Below are positions 9,070 through 17,713 of a stretch of 64,000 nucleotides of DNA, one piece after another (the stretch's first letter is position 1; each line of letters opens with the position of its first letter). Location of the stretch: positions 3,906,001 to 3,970,000 of the forward strand of contig NZ_CP041764.1 of the NCBI RefSeq assembly GCF_009817885.1. Direction: 5' to 3'. Both the position numbers and the translations under genes were made by a program. The notes under the pieces are model-generated. The model was given only the letters and a program-made list of their open reading frames with translations, was not told where the DNA came from and did no database searches. Source of the stretch: Serratia rhizosphaerae. GTDB taxonomy: Bacteria; Pseudomonadota; Gammaproteobacteria; Enterobacterales; Enterobacteriaceae.

Positions 9070-9104
9070 TTGCCCGGCCCTCTCAGGCGAGAGGGCCGGG
9101 GCAA
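9070..9104. terminator. hairpin between convergent etfB and gbcA
   Basis: A perfect-looking stem TTGCCCGGCCCTCTC / GAGAGGGCCGGGGCAA (one bulge) separates the convergent ends. It has only short A/T flanks but is positioned to end both transcripts. Confidence 0.6.
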
Positions 9105-9112
9105 AAGGGGAA

Positions 9113-10435
9113 TCAGCCATACTGCCGTTCAACATCGGGCACGCCGATCGGGTAGTGCTCGCTGTTATCCGTCTCGCCCAGATTCTTCAGCACGGTATCG
9201 CTGTACCACTCCAGGAAATTGATCACGCCGAACTCGTAGGTTTCGGAGTAGGGGCCGGGCTGATAGCCGATGGAGTTAATGCCGCGCTGGTTCTCTTCAC
9301 CCAGAACGCGATCCTGATCGTTGGTGGCATCCCAGACCTGGCGCAGGCGCTCCGGATCGTAGTCGACGCCCGGCACCGCATCCTTATGCACAAACCATTT
9401 GGTGGTCACCAGCGACTCCTGGGCCGAGATCGGTAGCACCCGGAACACGATAAAGTGATCGCTCTGCATGTGGTTCCAGGAGTTGGGCAGGTGCAGGATG
9501 CGCATCGATCCCAGCTGGCGGCTCTGAATGCGGCCGAGCAGTTTGGTGCAGCCTTCGCTGCCGTCGATGGTCATCACGTTGGCCCCCGGTTTCAGCGGCA
9601 TACGCACGATGCGGTTGCGCTGGCCAAAGCTTTGGTGGCGATGCGGGATCCCTTCCTGATCCCACCGTTCGGCCTGCTGGTTGTAGTAGTCGATAAACTC
9701 CGGCGTGGCGCGCGGATCGTTGGTGTCGTCCCACTCCAGCAGGGTGTTGAGCAGTTCCGGGTGGCTGCCTGCGCAGTGGTAGCATTCGCGGTTATTTTCC
9801 AGCACCAGCTTCCAGTTGGCCTTTTCATACATCTCGGATTCGGTCGCCAGCTTGGTGTTCTCCACGTCGTACGGCGCCATATATTCTTCGAGCGTCGCCA
9901 GGAAGTCATCGAAGTCGGATTCCGGCTGCTGCTCTGCGATACAGACAAAGATAAAGCCGCCGGCGGTGCGGCAAAAGGCCGGCTTCAGGCCGTGCTGACG
10001 CGGTTCGAAGCCGTCCCCCATATGGGTGCCGGCGAACAGCAGATTACCTTTCAGATCGTAGGTCCACTGGTGGTACGGGCAGACCAGGTTCGCCACCTTG
10101 CCGCGCGGCTGCTGACAGATGCGCGAGCCGCGGTGGCGGCAGGTATTGTGGAAAGCGTTGACTGCGCCGTCGGCGTCGCGCACCACCAGAACCGGGTTCT
10201 GGCCGATTTCAAGGGTGAAGTAGTCGCCCTTTTTCGGGATTTCGCTGGTCATGCCAACGAACAGCCACTCTTTTTGAAACACTTCCTCCATATCAATGCG
10301 GAATAGGGCCGGATCGTTATACAGCGGTTGCGGCAGCGAGTAGTTCGGCTGGCGCCTTTTGAGCAAGTCGGCCATCTGTTCGCGCGCATCGGTAATGCTG
10401 GCGCAGGTGATATTCAGCAGATCGTTATGACTCAT
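9113..10435 (-). CDS. gbcA: glycine betaine monooxygenase oxygenase subunit GbcA
   Basis: Rieske non-haem iron oxygenase of 440 residues. With GbcB it converts glycine betaine to dimethylglycine and formaldehyde. The Rieske site is visible as CRHRGS at residues 99-104 and CPYHQW at 119-124. The catalytic-domain iron ligands fall in NNRECYHCAGSHPELL, about residues 214-229. It is transcribed away from gbcB, with a 345-nt shared promoter region. It lies at the 3' side of the dgc operon in convergent orientation, so betaine and dimethylglycine steps are clustered. Substrate assignment rests on the neighbours: related enzymes act on carnitine, choline and stachydrine. Confidence 0.87.
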   Translation of the reverse strand: MSHNDLLNITCASITDAREQMADLLKRRQPNYSLPQPLYNDPALFRIDMEEVFQKEWLFVGMTSEIPKKGDYFTLEIGQNPVLVVRDADGAVNAFHNTCRHRGSRICQQPRGKVANLVCPYHQWTYDLKGNLLFAGTHMGDGFEPRQHGLKPAFCRTAGGFIFVCIAEQQPESDFDDFLATLEEYMAPYDVENTKLATESEMYEKANWKLVLENNRECYHCAGSHPELLNTLLEWDDTNDPRATPEFIDYYNQQAERWDQEGIPHRHQSFGQRNRIVRMPLKPGANVMTIDGSEGCTKLLGRIQSRQLGSMRILHLPNSWNHMQSDHFIVFRVLPISAQESLVTTKWFVHKDAVPGVDYDPERLRQVWDATNDQDRVLGEENQRGINSIGYQPGPYSETYEFGVINFLEWYSDTVLKNLGETDNSEHYPIGVPDVERQYG

Positions 10436-10780
10436 GATGTTGCTCTTCTCATTCAGATCAAAAAGTGTGTCGCGCCCGCGCGCGGACGCATCCTGGTTGC
10501 AACAACGCCCCGTTCCCGGTCACCCCATTGGAGAAATGGGTCACTGTTGGATCAGATGCTGCACCCGCTCGAGAACAAGGAATGTTCTGGCTGCGACACC
10601 AATCCCCTCCGTTAGAGACGTTGAGGGAACATATTGTTGTCCGGTGGTTTTTTCAGATATCTCGATGTCGTGAATAAGTAAATGGCAAAGGGGGGTTGAA
10701 CTGAAAATTCAGTCGTATTACGGCCGCGCCGAACCATCGCGAGCTATTCATCGACACCTGGCCCACAGGAAGCATTCCCT
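10436..10780. promoter_or_regulatory. divergent gbcA-gbcB control region
   Basis: This region has no convincing gene. It contains two short inverted repeats that could be operators: AGAACA-aggaa-TGTTCT at 10572-10588 and ACTGAA-aa-TTCAGT at 10700-10713. A CCCATT/AATGGG hairpin lies further towards gbcA. The AGGAAGC ribosome-binding site of gbcB is just before 10781. GbdR is the expected activator, but I cannot assign its site from memory. Confidence 0.5.
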
Positions 10781-11908
10781 ATGACCAACCAGACTATTTC
10801 GGTAGTAAATACCGGCGCTTTTGAGCCCGTAACCACCCAGACTTGGATCAACGGTCGTCATGCTGTGCGTTGCGTCAAAGTGATTCAGGAAACCTGGGAT
10901 GTAAAAACCTACTGCTTTATGGCCGAGCAGCCGATCATGTTCTTCTTTAAGCCTGGCCAGTTTGTCACCCTGGAGCTGGAGATCGACAGCGAGCAGGTGT
11001 TCCGTTCCTACACCATTTCCAGTTCGCCGTCGGTACCCTACAGTTTCTCGATCACGGTCAAACGGGTGCCGGGGGGCAAGGTATCCAACTGGCTGCATGA
11101 CAACATGAGCGAGGGGATGGAGCTGGCGGTGCATGGTCCGGTTGGCCAATTTAACTGTATCGATAACCCGAGCGACCGGGTGCTGTTTCTGTCGGGAGGC
11201 GTCGGCATCACGCCGGTGATGTCGATGGCGCGCTGGTATTTTGATACCAACGCCGACGTCGATATGGTGTTTGTTCACAGTGCGCGTACGCCGCGCGATA
11301 TTATTTTCCAGCGCGATCTGGAGAATATGGCCGCGCGCATCGCCAACTTTAAGCTGAACCTGATTTGCGAACGCTATGAGTCAGGCCAGAACTGGGGCGG
11401 CTATCGCGGATTTTTTAATCACGCGATGCTGGAAATGATGGCCCCCGATTTTATGGAGCGCGAAGTCTACTGCTGCGGTCCGGCGCCTTATATGAAGGCG
11501 GTGCGCAACATGCTGCAGGAAGCCGGGTTTGATATGCGTCGCTATCACGAGGAGTCGTTCGGCGCGACGCCGGAGCCGGTAAAAGAGCAGGCGCAGCAGG
11601 ATGCCGAACAGGCGGCCGAAGAGGCCGAAGCGATACCGCGTTCCGACCTGATTCAGGTGTTCTTCGCCAGTACCGGCAAGAGCGTGCAGATCGCGCCGGG
11701 GGAAACCGTACACGCCGCCGCCGCCAAACTGGGGCTGCATATTCCCAAAGCCTGCGGCATGGGCATCTGCGGCACCTGCAAGGTGAAGCGGCTGGAGGGC
11801 GCGGTCGAGATGGCGCATAACGGCGGCATTACCGATGAGGATGTCGAAGAGGGCTATATTCTCTCCTGCTGCAGCGTGCCGACGGGGGATGTGGTGGTGG
11901 AGTATTAA
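10781..11908 (+). CDS. gbcB: glycine betaine monooxygenase reductase subunit GbcB
   Basis: NAD(P)H-dependent reductase of 375 residues that feeds electrons to GbcA. Domain order is FAD-binding (RSYTISSSP near residue 75), NAD-binding (LFLSGGVGITPVMSM near residue 130), then a C-terminal plant-type 2Fe-2S ferredoxin (CGMGICGTCKVKRLEG near 325, and LSCCSVP near the end). An acidic/glutamine-rich linker of about 25 residues (EQAQQDAEQAAEEAEAI) separates reductase and ferredoxin modules. The gene is divergent from gbcA. The architecture is the usual one for reductases of two-component Rieske oxygenases. Confidence 0.88.
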   Translation: MTNQTISVVNTGAFEPVTTQTWINGRHAVRCVKVIQETWDVKTYCFMAEQPIMFFFKPGQFVTLELEIDSEQVFRSYTISSSPSVPYSFSITVKRVPGGKVSNWLHDNMSEGMELAVHGPVGQFNCIDNPSDRVLFLSGGVGITPVMSMARWYFDTNADVDMVFVHSARTPRDIIFQRDLENMAARIANFKLNLICERYESGQNWGGYRGFFNHAMLEMMAPDFMEREVYCCGPAPYMKAVRNMLQEAGFDMRRYHEESFGATPEPVKEQAQQDAEQAAEEAEAIPRSDLIQVFFASTGKSVQIAPGETVHAAAAKLGLHIPKACGMGICGTCKVKRLEGAVEMAHNGGITDEDVEEGYILSCCSVPTGDVVVEY

Positions 11909-11952
11909 GGCAGATGCGACCACGGAGGGAACTGTCCCTCTTGGCAGCCGGG

Positions 11953-11977
11953 AAAACCCCGGGCGGGCAGCCCGGGG
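11953..11977 (-). terminator. terminator of the MFS gene
   Basis: On the minus strand a CCCCGGGC...GCCCGGGG stem is followed by TTTT. It lies just beyond the transporter stop and between convergent genes. Confidence 0.65.
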
Positions 11978-11983
11978 CGTAAT

Positions 11984-13273
11984 TTATGATGCGCGCGCGA
12001 CGCCGCGCAGTTGGTGTTGGCTGCTCAGCAACGCCCAGCCGCTCAGCAGCGCCACCATCATCAGGTAGTAGCTTGGCGCCAGGCTGGTGCCGGTCATGCT
12101 GATGAGCAAGGTGCAAATCAGCGGCGCGAAGCCGCCGAACACCGTCACCGCCACGTTATAGCCGATCGCCATACCGCTGGCGCGGGTCTCCATCGGGAAC
12201 AGATCCGCCATCACCGACGGCACCGTGGAGAAATACACCGATTTCAGCAGCGCCATCCAGCCGACCAGCAGCATCAGGGTCAGCGGCGTGGTGTGGTTGA
12301 CCACCAGACGGAACGCCGGGTAGATGCTGACCACCAGCAACAGCAGCGAACTCCACATCAGCGGCAGCCGGCCGACTTTTTCCGCCCATAGTCCCACCAG
12401 CGGCGTCACCACCGTCAGGATTACGCCGGCCAGCAGCGTTGCGCTGAAGGCCACCGACCCCGGTAGATGCAGGTTCTTGGTGGCGTAGGTCGGCACATAG
12501 TTGAGCATGTAGTTGATGGCGGTGGAGATCACCATCAGCCCGATAGCCAACAGCAGCAGTCGTTTTTGACTGCCCAGCAGCGTCTTGAGCGGCGCTCTGG
12601 CCTTCACATGCTGTTTGAAGCTGGCCGGCTCATGGACGTGACGGCGAATATACAGCCCCACCGGGCCAATCAACAGGCCGAAGGCGAAGGGAATGCGCCA
12701 ACCCCATTCCTGAATCTGCGCTTCGCTCAACCAGTAGGTCATGCCCAGACCAAACGCCGAGGCCAGCAGGGTACTGGCCCCCTGGGTAGCAAACTGCCAG
12801 CTGGCGATAAACGCCTTGCGTTCGGGGAAGTGTTCTACCAGAAACGCGGTTGAGCTGCCGAACTCGCCGCCGGCGGAGAAACCCTGGATCAGACGGGCGA
12901 GCAGAATCATCAGCGGTGCCGCCAGCCCGATGGTGGCGTAAGACGGCATAAAGGTGATGATAACGCCGCCGAGCATCATCAGGCTGATTGACGCCAGCAG
13001 GGCTTTTTTACGTCCGACGCGGTCGGCGTAGGCGCCCAGCACCACGGCGCCCAGCGGGCGGATCAGAAAGGAGACGCCGAAGCTGCCGAAGGTCAGCAGC
13101 ATTGAGACGGCGGGATCTTCGGTGGGAAAGAAGGCATGGGCGATATAATTGGCGAAAAAGCCGTAAACGGCGATATCGAACCATTCCAGGGCGTTGCCGA
13201 TGCAGGTGGCGAACAGCGTTTTGTAGAGATGCGGCTTATTGCCGGCAGCCGGCGTGTGGGCGGGCGTACTCAT
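11984..13273 (-). CDS. MFS metabolite:H+ symporter (MHS family)
   Basis: Twelve-helix major facilitator of 429 residues in the metabolite:H+ symporter group (ProP, ShiA, citrate and dicarboxylate carriers). Family marks are GNALEWFDIAVYGFFA near the N-terminus, the loop DRVGRKKAL, and RLIQGFSAGGEFG in helix 4. The substrate cannot be told from sequence. Its ATG overlaps the stop of the upstream peptidase gene, so the two are co-translated and probably import and hydrolyse the same compound, for instance an N-acyl amino acid or peptide. It borders the betaine genes, but the separate promoter and regulator argue that it is a different pathway. Confidence 0.82.
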   Translation of the reverse strand: MSTPAHTPAAGNKPHLYKTLFATCIGNALEWFDIAVYGFFANYIAHAFFPTEDPAVSMLLTFGSFGVSFLIRPLGAVVLGAYADRVGRKKALLASISLMMLGGVIITFMPSYATIGLAAPLMILLARLIQGFSAGGEFGSSTAFLVEHFPERKAFIASWQFATQGASTLLASAFGLGMTYWLSEAQIQEWGWRIPFAFGLLIGPVGLYIRRHVHEPASFKQHVKARAPLKTLLGSQKRLLLLAIGLMVISTAINYMLNYVPTYATKNLHLPGSVAFSATLLAGVILTVVTPLVGLWAEKVGRLPLMWSSLLLLVVSIYPAFRLVVNHTTPLTLMLLVGWMALLKSVYFSTVPSVMADLFPMETRASGMAIGYNVAVTVFGGFAPLICTLLISMTGTSLAPSYYLMMVALLSGWALLSSQHQLRGVARAS

Positions 13274-14685
13274 CGTGTCGCCTCCCGCCGGCGCTGCGCC
13301 AGCACGTCACCACCGTTCTCGCCGAGCTCCCAGAACAGGCGCGTCATAATCTGCAGTCCTTCCCGGGCGATGGATTGCAGCATATGTTCATTTACCCCGT
13401 GCTGGCCGCAGGCCGGGTAGGAATGCGGCACCCACAGCGTGGGCAGCTCCAGAATATCGGCGAACACGTCGTTAGGCAGCGAACCGCCGAGGTTAGGCAG
13501 CAACGCCGGTTTTTTACCGCTGGTGTGCTGCATGATATCAAGCGCCCAGTGCACCAGCGGGTCCTGAGGGTTGAGGCGGGTGGCGGGGGAGCCGCGCAGC
13601 CACTCCACCTCGACATTGCCAAAGCCGCGCGCCTGCAGGTGGGCCTGCAGGTGTTCGACCAGCCGTTGCCAGTCGGTGCCGACCACAAAGCGCAGCTGGC
13701 AGACCGCCGTGGCGCTGGCGGGGATGGCATTCATCGGGCGTTGCGGATTGCCGGTCTGGTAGGCCAGTACTTCCAGCGTATTCCAGCCGTAGAGCCGCTC
13801 GCTGGGCGTTAATCCTGCTTCACCCCAGTTTTCATCAATCTGCGGGTCGTGGGGTTGGCCGCCGACATCCAGCTCGCGCAAAATAGCGCGCATGGCGTCA
13901 TCCAGCGCCGGCGGCTGTAATGCGGCGACCTGCAGCTGGCCATGCTGATTGACCAGCGAGGCGAGGGCGTTGGCAAGCTGGGTGCCGGGATTGCTGAGCA
14001 GGCCGCCCCAGTTGCCGGAGTGGTAGGCGTTGTCCCGCGCGCGAATACTCAGGCGGAAATTGACGCAGCCGCGTGAGCCGAGGAACAGCGTCGGCTGCAT
14101 GGCGTTCAGCCGCGGGCCGTCGGAGGCGATAAACAGATCGGCCTGCAGCAGATCTTGCTGACGACGGCAGATCTCCGCCAGTCCCGGGGAGCTGATCTCT
14201 TCCCCCATTTCGAAGATCAGTTTGCAGTTAAAACCCAGCCTGCTGCCGCGCGCCTGAAACACCTGTTCCAGAGCGGCGAGGTTGATGCTGTGCTGCCCTT
14301 TGTTATCGGCGCTGCCGCGCCCGTACCAGCGGTCGCCTTCCTCATGCAGCCGCCACGGGGAGAGATCGCTGCGCCAGTTGTCATCATCGCCGAAGACGAC
14401 GTCGCCGTGGCCGTAGCTCAGCAGGGTTGGCAGCGCAGGATCCTCGATGTGTACGGCGATCAGAAACGGTCGGTTGGCCGCTTCCGGGTTATCGCACAGA
14501 TGGAGTTCAAAGCCGAGCGCGCGCAGCGGCGGCATGATCTCCTGCTGTAGATATTGCATCAGCAGCGCATCGCAATCCTGCTTCTGGCTCTCCGTTTGCA
14601 GGGCAATACGGCGCGCCAGCACCTGCCGAAACGCCCCGCTGTCAAAATAGGCGTTTGCCCGTTGTACCACCTGTTCACCCGTCAT
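13270..14685 (-). CDS. M20-family metallopeptidase
   Basis: Zinc-dependent M20 peptidase/deacylase of 471 residues. Metal-ligand blocks are visible: LSYGHGDVVFGDD (His), GRGSADNKGQHSINL (bridging Asp), MGEEISSPGL (catalytic Glu and ligand), and a C-terminal VPHSYPACGQHGVNEHM (His). The lid/dimerisation domain sits between. M20 proteins of this length include carnosine-type dipeptidases and N-acyl amino-acid hydrolases; the substrate is not identifiable. It is the first gene of a two-gene operon with the MFS carrier and is divergent from a LysR regulator. Confidence 0.82.
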   Translation of the reverse strand: MTGEQVVQRANAYFDSGAFRQVLARRIALQTESQKQDCDALLMQYLQQEIMPPLRALGFELHLCDNPEAANRPFLIAVHIEDPALPTLLSYGHGDVVFGDDDNWRSDLSPWRLHEEGDRWYGRGSADNKGQHSINLAALEQVFQARGSRLGFNCKLIFEMGEEISSPGLAEICRRQQDLLQADLFIASDGPRLNAMQPTLFLGSRGCVNFRLSIRARDNAYHSGNWGGLLSNPGTQLANALASLVNQHGQLQVAALQPPALDDAMRAILRELDVGGQPHDPQIDENWGEAGLTPSERLYGWNTLEVLAYQTGNPQRPMNAIPASATAVCQLRFVVGTDWQRLVEHLQAHLQARGFGNVEVEWLRGSPATRLNPQDPLVHWALDIMQHTSGKKPALLPNLGGSLPNDVFADILELPTLWVPHSYPACGQHGVNEHMLQSIAREGLQIMTRLFWELGENGGDVLAQRRREATR

Positions 14686-14785
14686 GGTTGCTTCCCGTTG
14701 TGTTTGTTGTTGATGTTGTGTTGGTTTTCGTTGTTATGCGGGTATCTAAGCTAAAATTGAGGTTTGCCACAATTGTCTATTTAAC

Positions 14786-14818
14786 AAACAAGCTTTGCTG
14801 TTATAACAAGGCTTGTTT
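14786..14818. promoter_or_regulatory. nested palindrome in the M20/LysR divergent promoter
   Basis: Perfect 8-nt arms AAACAAGC and GCTTGTTT flank an inner palindrome TGTTATAACA. Location between divergent LysR and target operon, about 40 nt before the LysR gene and 100 nt before the peptidase gene, suits a LysR-type binding site. Confidence 0.55.
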
Positions 14819-14856
14819 GCCCTGTTGTGAAGCATGCGCCGCCAGGAGGCCCCGGA

Positions 14857-15780
14857 ATGATCAGTAGTGAAGTGCGTTTTTTTCTGGCGGTGGCCGGCAG
14901 CGGTTCGCTGAGTGCCGCCAGCGAACAGTTGTTTGTAGCGGTATCGGCCATCAGCCGCAAGATTCAGCGCCTGGAGGCGCAGGTGGGAGCACCGCTGTTT
15001 GAGCGCCATGCGCGCGGAATGGTGCTGACTGAAGCCGGACAGATTTTTGAAAACCACCTGCGCAAGAGCCTGCTGAATATTGAACAGGCGATGGCGGAAA
15101 TTAAGGGGCTGAAAGCGGTGCGGCGTACGGCGCTGCGGGTGGCATGCTCTAACGGTCTGGCCTTTTCGCTGCTGCCGCAGCTGATGGCCCGTTTCCGCGC
15201 GCTGAATCCGGCGGTGACCTTTGTGCTGACGGTGGCGGACAGCAAAAGCCTGGCGCGTCTGGTGCGTAACGGTGAATGCGATCTGGCGCTGCAGTTCAGC
15301 CTGCACCCCGAGCAGGGGGTAGATGTGGTCGCCTCGTGGGCGGCGCCGGTATTGCTGCTGATGCACAGTGAGCATCCGCTGGCGAATCAGCCGGTGGCGC
15401 TGACCGACCTGTGTCACTATCCGGTGTGTTTGCCGGAGCCTGGCACCACGGTACGTCAGCTGTTTGATATCTGCTGCCAGATAAACGGTACGTTTATCGA
15501 GCCGGTGTTGACCTGTGACAACTTTGCCGCGCTGTTCAATTTTTTGCAGGTTTCACCGCGTTCGGTGGCTATTTGCAGCCAGTTCACCGTATTGCCGCTG
15601 TTATCGCAGCAGCCAATCACCATCAAATCCTTTGGCGTAGACTCGCTCAGCCAGCGAACGCTGCAGTTACAGCTGCCGCCGGGGCGACAGCGCAGCGCCG
15701 CGCTGCAGCTGTTTGTCGAATTTGTCACCGAGACGCTGGAGCGGGAGGACTGCGCTGTACGCCGCCGCTATGCGCTATAG
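14857..15780 (+). CDS. LysR-family transcription regulator
   Basis: LysR-type regulator of 307 residues. The N-terminal winged helix is standard: FFLAVAGSGSLSAASEQLFV, SAISRKIQRLEAQVGAPLF, ERHARGMVLTEAG. The rest is a periplasmic-binding-protein-like effector domain. The ATG eight nt after AGGAGG was chosen; ten extra residues upstream would overlap that site. Divergence from the M20-MFS pair makes these its likely targets, and a nested palindrome lies between them. The inducer is unknown. Confidence 0.85.
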   Translation: MISSEVRFFLAVAGSGSLSAASEQLFVAVSAISRKIQRLEAQVGAPLFERHARGMVLTEAGQIFENHLRKSLLNIEQAMAEIKGLKAVRRTALRVACSNGLAFSLLPQLMARFRALNPAVTFVLTVADSKSLARLVRNGECDLALQFSLHPEQGVDVVASWAAPVLLLMHSEHPLANQPVALTDLCHYPVCLPEPGTTVRQLFDICCQINGTFIEPVLTCDNFAALFNFLQVSPRSVAICSQFTVLPLLSQQPITIKSFGVDSLSQRTLQLQLPPGRQRSAALQLFVEFVTETLEREDCAVRRRYAL

Positions 15781-15884
15781 GCGGATATTCAGGCTGAGGA
15801 CCGGGTGAAAATTCGGCCTTTGTCAGGCCATGAGGCCGGGCGCGCCTTTTTTGAACAACTGGAGCACTAGCCCGTTGATTATGC

Positions 15885-15911
15885 TTGCTTGTCGGCGTAG
15901 CGCTGTATTAT
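15885..15911 (+). promoter_or_regulatory. probable tRNA-Thr promoter
   Basis: TTGCTT at 15885-15890 and an AT-rich TATTATATT from 15906 lie 40 to 65 nt before the tRNA and are followed by a GC-rich discriminator, as in stable-RNA promoters. The exact -10 register is uncertain. Confidence 0.45.
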
Positions 15912-15950
15912 ATTGCGCAGCACGGAGACGGAACGTTTCCGCCAGAATTC

Positions 15951-16026
<76 letters not shown>

Positions 16027-16029
16027 ATT

Positions 16030-16060
16030 AAAAAAGCCACCTCATTGAGGTGGCTTTTTT
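16030..16060 (+). terminator. terminator after tRNA-Thr
   Basis: Stem AAAAAAGCCACCTCA / TGAGGTGGCTTTTTT with a short loop and a T6 tail, four nt after the tRNA CCA end. The IS insertion point lies only nine nt beyond, leaving it intact. Confidence 0.9.
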
Positions 16061-16120
16061 GCTTTTATCTGACCCGTCCTAAATAGCGTTGACACATTTT
16101 ACTCACGAACAGAGGAAAGT

Positions 16121-16522
16121 GTGATGAACCAGTATGTTAAACGCACGCAACGCGATTACCCTCTATCCTTTAAATTGGCCGTCGTCCAACAGGTCGAAAA
16201 AGGCGAGATGACTTACCGTCAGGCACAAGACCGCTACGGTATCCAGGGCAGTCATACCGTCATGAACTGGCTGCGTAAATATGGCCAACTCGACTGGCGT
16301 TCGTCCTCTTCAACCAGACTGTGCGGAGATGATATGCCCAAGTTACCCCTGACTCCTGAACAGCGCATCAAAGAACTCGAACAGCAACTGGCTGAATCTG
16401 AAGTCAAAGCGCAGTTCTTTGAAGCCGTCGTAAAAGTGATGAATACCGAGTTCGGAGCTACCCTGACAAAAAAGCAGTTGGCTGCCTTATCGCGCAAACA
16501 CAAGCGCCACGACTCACGGTAG
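16121..16522 (+). CDS. IS3-family OrfA (helix-turn-helix / leucine zipper)
   Basis: DNA-binding OrfA of 133 residues. It begins with GTG immediately followed by ATG, behind AGAGGAAA. The N-terminal HTH runs through FKLAVVQQVEKGEMTYRQAQ, and the C-terminal part is a coiled coil (EQRIKELEQQLAESEVKAQF) that normally mediates multimerisation. Near its end the codons AAA-AAG, preceded by A, form the frameshift heptamer at 16468-16474. A -1 slip there joins it to the orfB frame and makes the OrfAB transposase. Confidence 0.9.
   Translation: MMNQYVKRTQRDYPLSFKLAVVQQVEKGEMTYRQAQDRYGIQGSHTVMNWLRKYGQLDWRSSSSTRLCGDDMPKLPLTPEQRIKELEQQLAESEVKAQFFEAVVKVMNTEFGATLTKKQLAALSRKHKRHDSR
16468..16474 (+). other. 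programmed -1 frameshift site A AAA AAG
   Basis: In the orfA frame the codons read ACA-AAA-AAG, giving the heptamer A AAA AAG used by many IS3-family members. After a -1 slip the frame continues through LTVARACRWMGISRQAW into the orfB domain without a stop. Confidence 0.85.
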
Positions 16523-16539
16523 CACGCGCCTGCCGGTGG

Positions 16540-17337
16540 ATGGGTATCAGCCGGCAGGCATGGTATCAGTCCTTGCAACGTGAACGTGGAAGAGAAGAGC
16601 AAGCCCACCATATAGTGGAGCAGGTGACCGCTATCCGCTTACACCAGCCCCGACTGGGTACACGCAAGCTGCACCACTTACTGCGACAGCAGCCGGAAGC
16701 CCCCGTGCATGTGGGGCGAGACCGCCTGTTCCGGATACTGCGCTGCGCCCGTTTACTGGTGATGCCTAAACGGGCGTATCATAAGACAACGCACAGCCAT
16801 CATCGTTTTTACCGTCATCCCAACTTGCTGAAAGCGGGAGAACATCAGGTTATAGCCAGCCGCCCGGAACAGGTGTGGGTAGCGGATATCACCTATCTGC
16901 CGCTGAAAACAGGAACGGCGTATATCAGTCTGATAACGGATGCGTGGTCGAGAAAAATCGTGGGGTATCATGTGCATGACAGCCTGCATACCCGGCATGT
17001 CGCCTGTGCGTTCAAAATGGCGCTGGCCAGCAGGCGCACCGCAGCTCCGTTGGTACATCACTCGGACCGGGGGATCCAGTACTGCTCGCAGGAATATCAG
17101 ACGTTACACAAGCGACATGGCGTCACCTGTTCGATGACAGACGGGTATGACTGTTACCAGAATGCGCTGGCGGAGAGGATAAACGGGATACTGAAAACGG
17201 AATACCTGCTTGGCAAACCGAAAGACATCGTGCAGGCAAGAAAGATGGTCAGGCAGTCTGTGGAAATCTACAACGCACGGCGACCGCATCTGTCGCTACA
17301 ATACAAAACGCCCGATGAGGTTCATCGGGCGTTATAA
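16540..17337 (+). CDS. IS3-family OrfB (DDE integrase domain)
   Basis: Catalytic part of the transposase, 265 residues from the first ATG, but normally made as the C-terminal half of OrfAB by frameshifting. It has an HTH_21-like N-terminus (IRLHQPRLGTRKLHHLL) and an rve integrase core. The catalytic triad is visible as VWVADITYL (D), HHSDRGIQY (D) and NALAERINGILK (E). The tail YNARRPHLSL is typical. All key residues are present, so the enzyme should be functional. Confidence 0.9.
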   Translation: MGISRQAWYQSLQRERGREEQAHHIVEQVTAIRLHQPRLGTRKLHHLLRQQPEAPVHVGRDRLFRILRCARLLVMPKRAYHKTTHSHHRFYRHPNLLKAGEHQVIASRPEQVWVADITYLPLKTGTAYISLITDAWSRKIVGYHVHDSLHTRHVACAFKMALASRRTAAPLVHHSDRGIQYCSQEYQTLHKRHGVTCSMTDGYDCYQNALAERINGILKTEYLLGKPKDIVQARKMVRQSVEIYNARRPHLSLQYKTPDEVHRAL

Positions 17338-17372
17338 GGCTGAAAAGTGTCAACCTATATCAGGACTAGTCA

Positions 17373-17713
17373 ATCCCGATCGGCTAAATAGATTAAATCC
17401 AAGAATAATCCTTAGCGAAACCGATGTCGTTGTGGCGATTTTTTATCGTGTTTATGCGTTTTCTTTGAACGTGCCATTGTGGGGCATGGCGGTTAAGTAT
17501 ATACAAATAATAATTTTTAAAAGTTATTTATCAGTTTGGTGAATGAGATTGTGTTGTTAATGGTCTTATGGCAACAATACCACTCTAATTTTCTATTTCA
17601 TTTTCCTTGATTAGAGGGGGAGAGGATGTATTGTCTTGATGGTTGATTGCTAGCAAGGTATTCTTTGGCGATAATATAACAAGGGTGTTTTCTACACAAG
17701 GACCTGTGTGTAA
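17373..17713. other. AT-rich gap before the O-antigen polymerase-like gene
   Basis: No convincing gene is visible. The stretch is visibly AT-rich beside the IS and the core genes. An AAGGA ribosome-binding site lies about 12 nt before the ATG at 17714. No JUMPStart element was found. Confidence 0.6.

Larger units (their letters stand above)
16070..17372 (+). mobile_element. IS3-family insertion sequence, 1303 bp, intact
   Basis: Terminal inverted repeats begin TGACCCGTCCTAAATAG on the left and TGACTAGTCCTGATATAG on the right (read inward), both continuing into GTTGACAC. A 3-bp direct repeat ATC flanks the element (16067-16069 and 17373-17375), the size usual for IS3-family target duplications. 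It encodes orfA and orfB in overlapping -1 phase with a slippery A AAA AAG. No internal stop or truncation is seen, so it may be active and its insertion may be recent. Confidence 0.93.

Noticed and set aside
11984..13273. MFS gene as the betaine importer of the gbc/dgc block
   Set aside because: Although ProP-like by family, it is coupled to an M20 peptidase and has its own LysR regulator, so a peptide or amide substrate is more likely.
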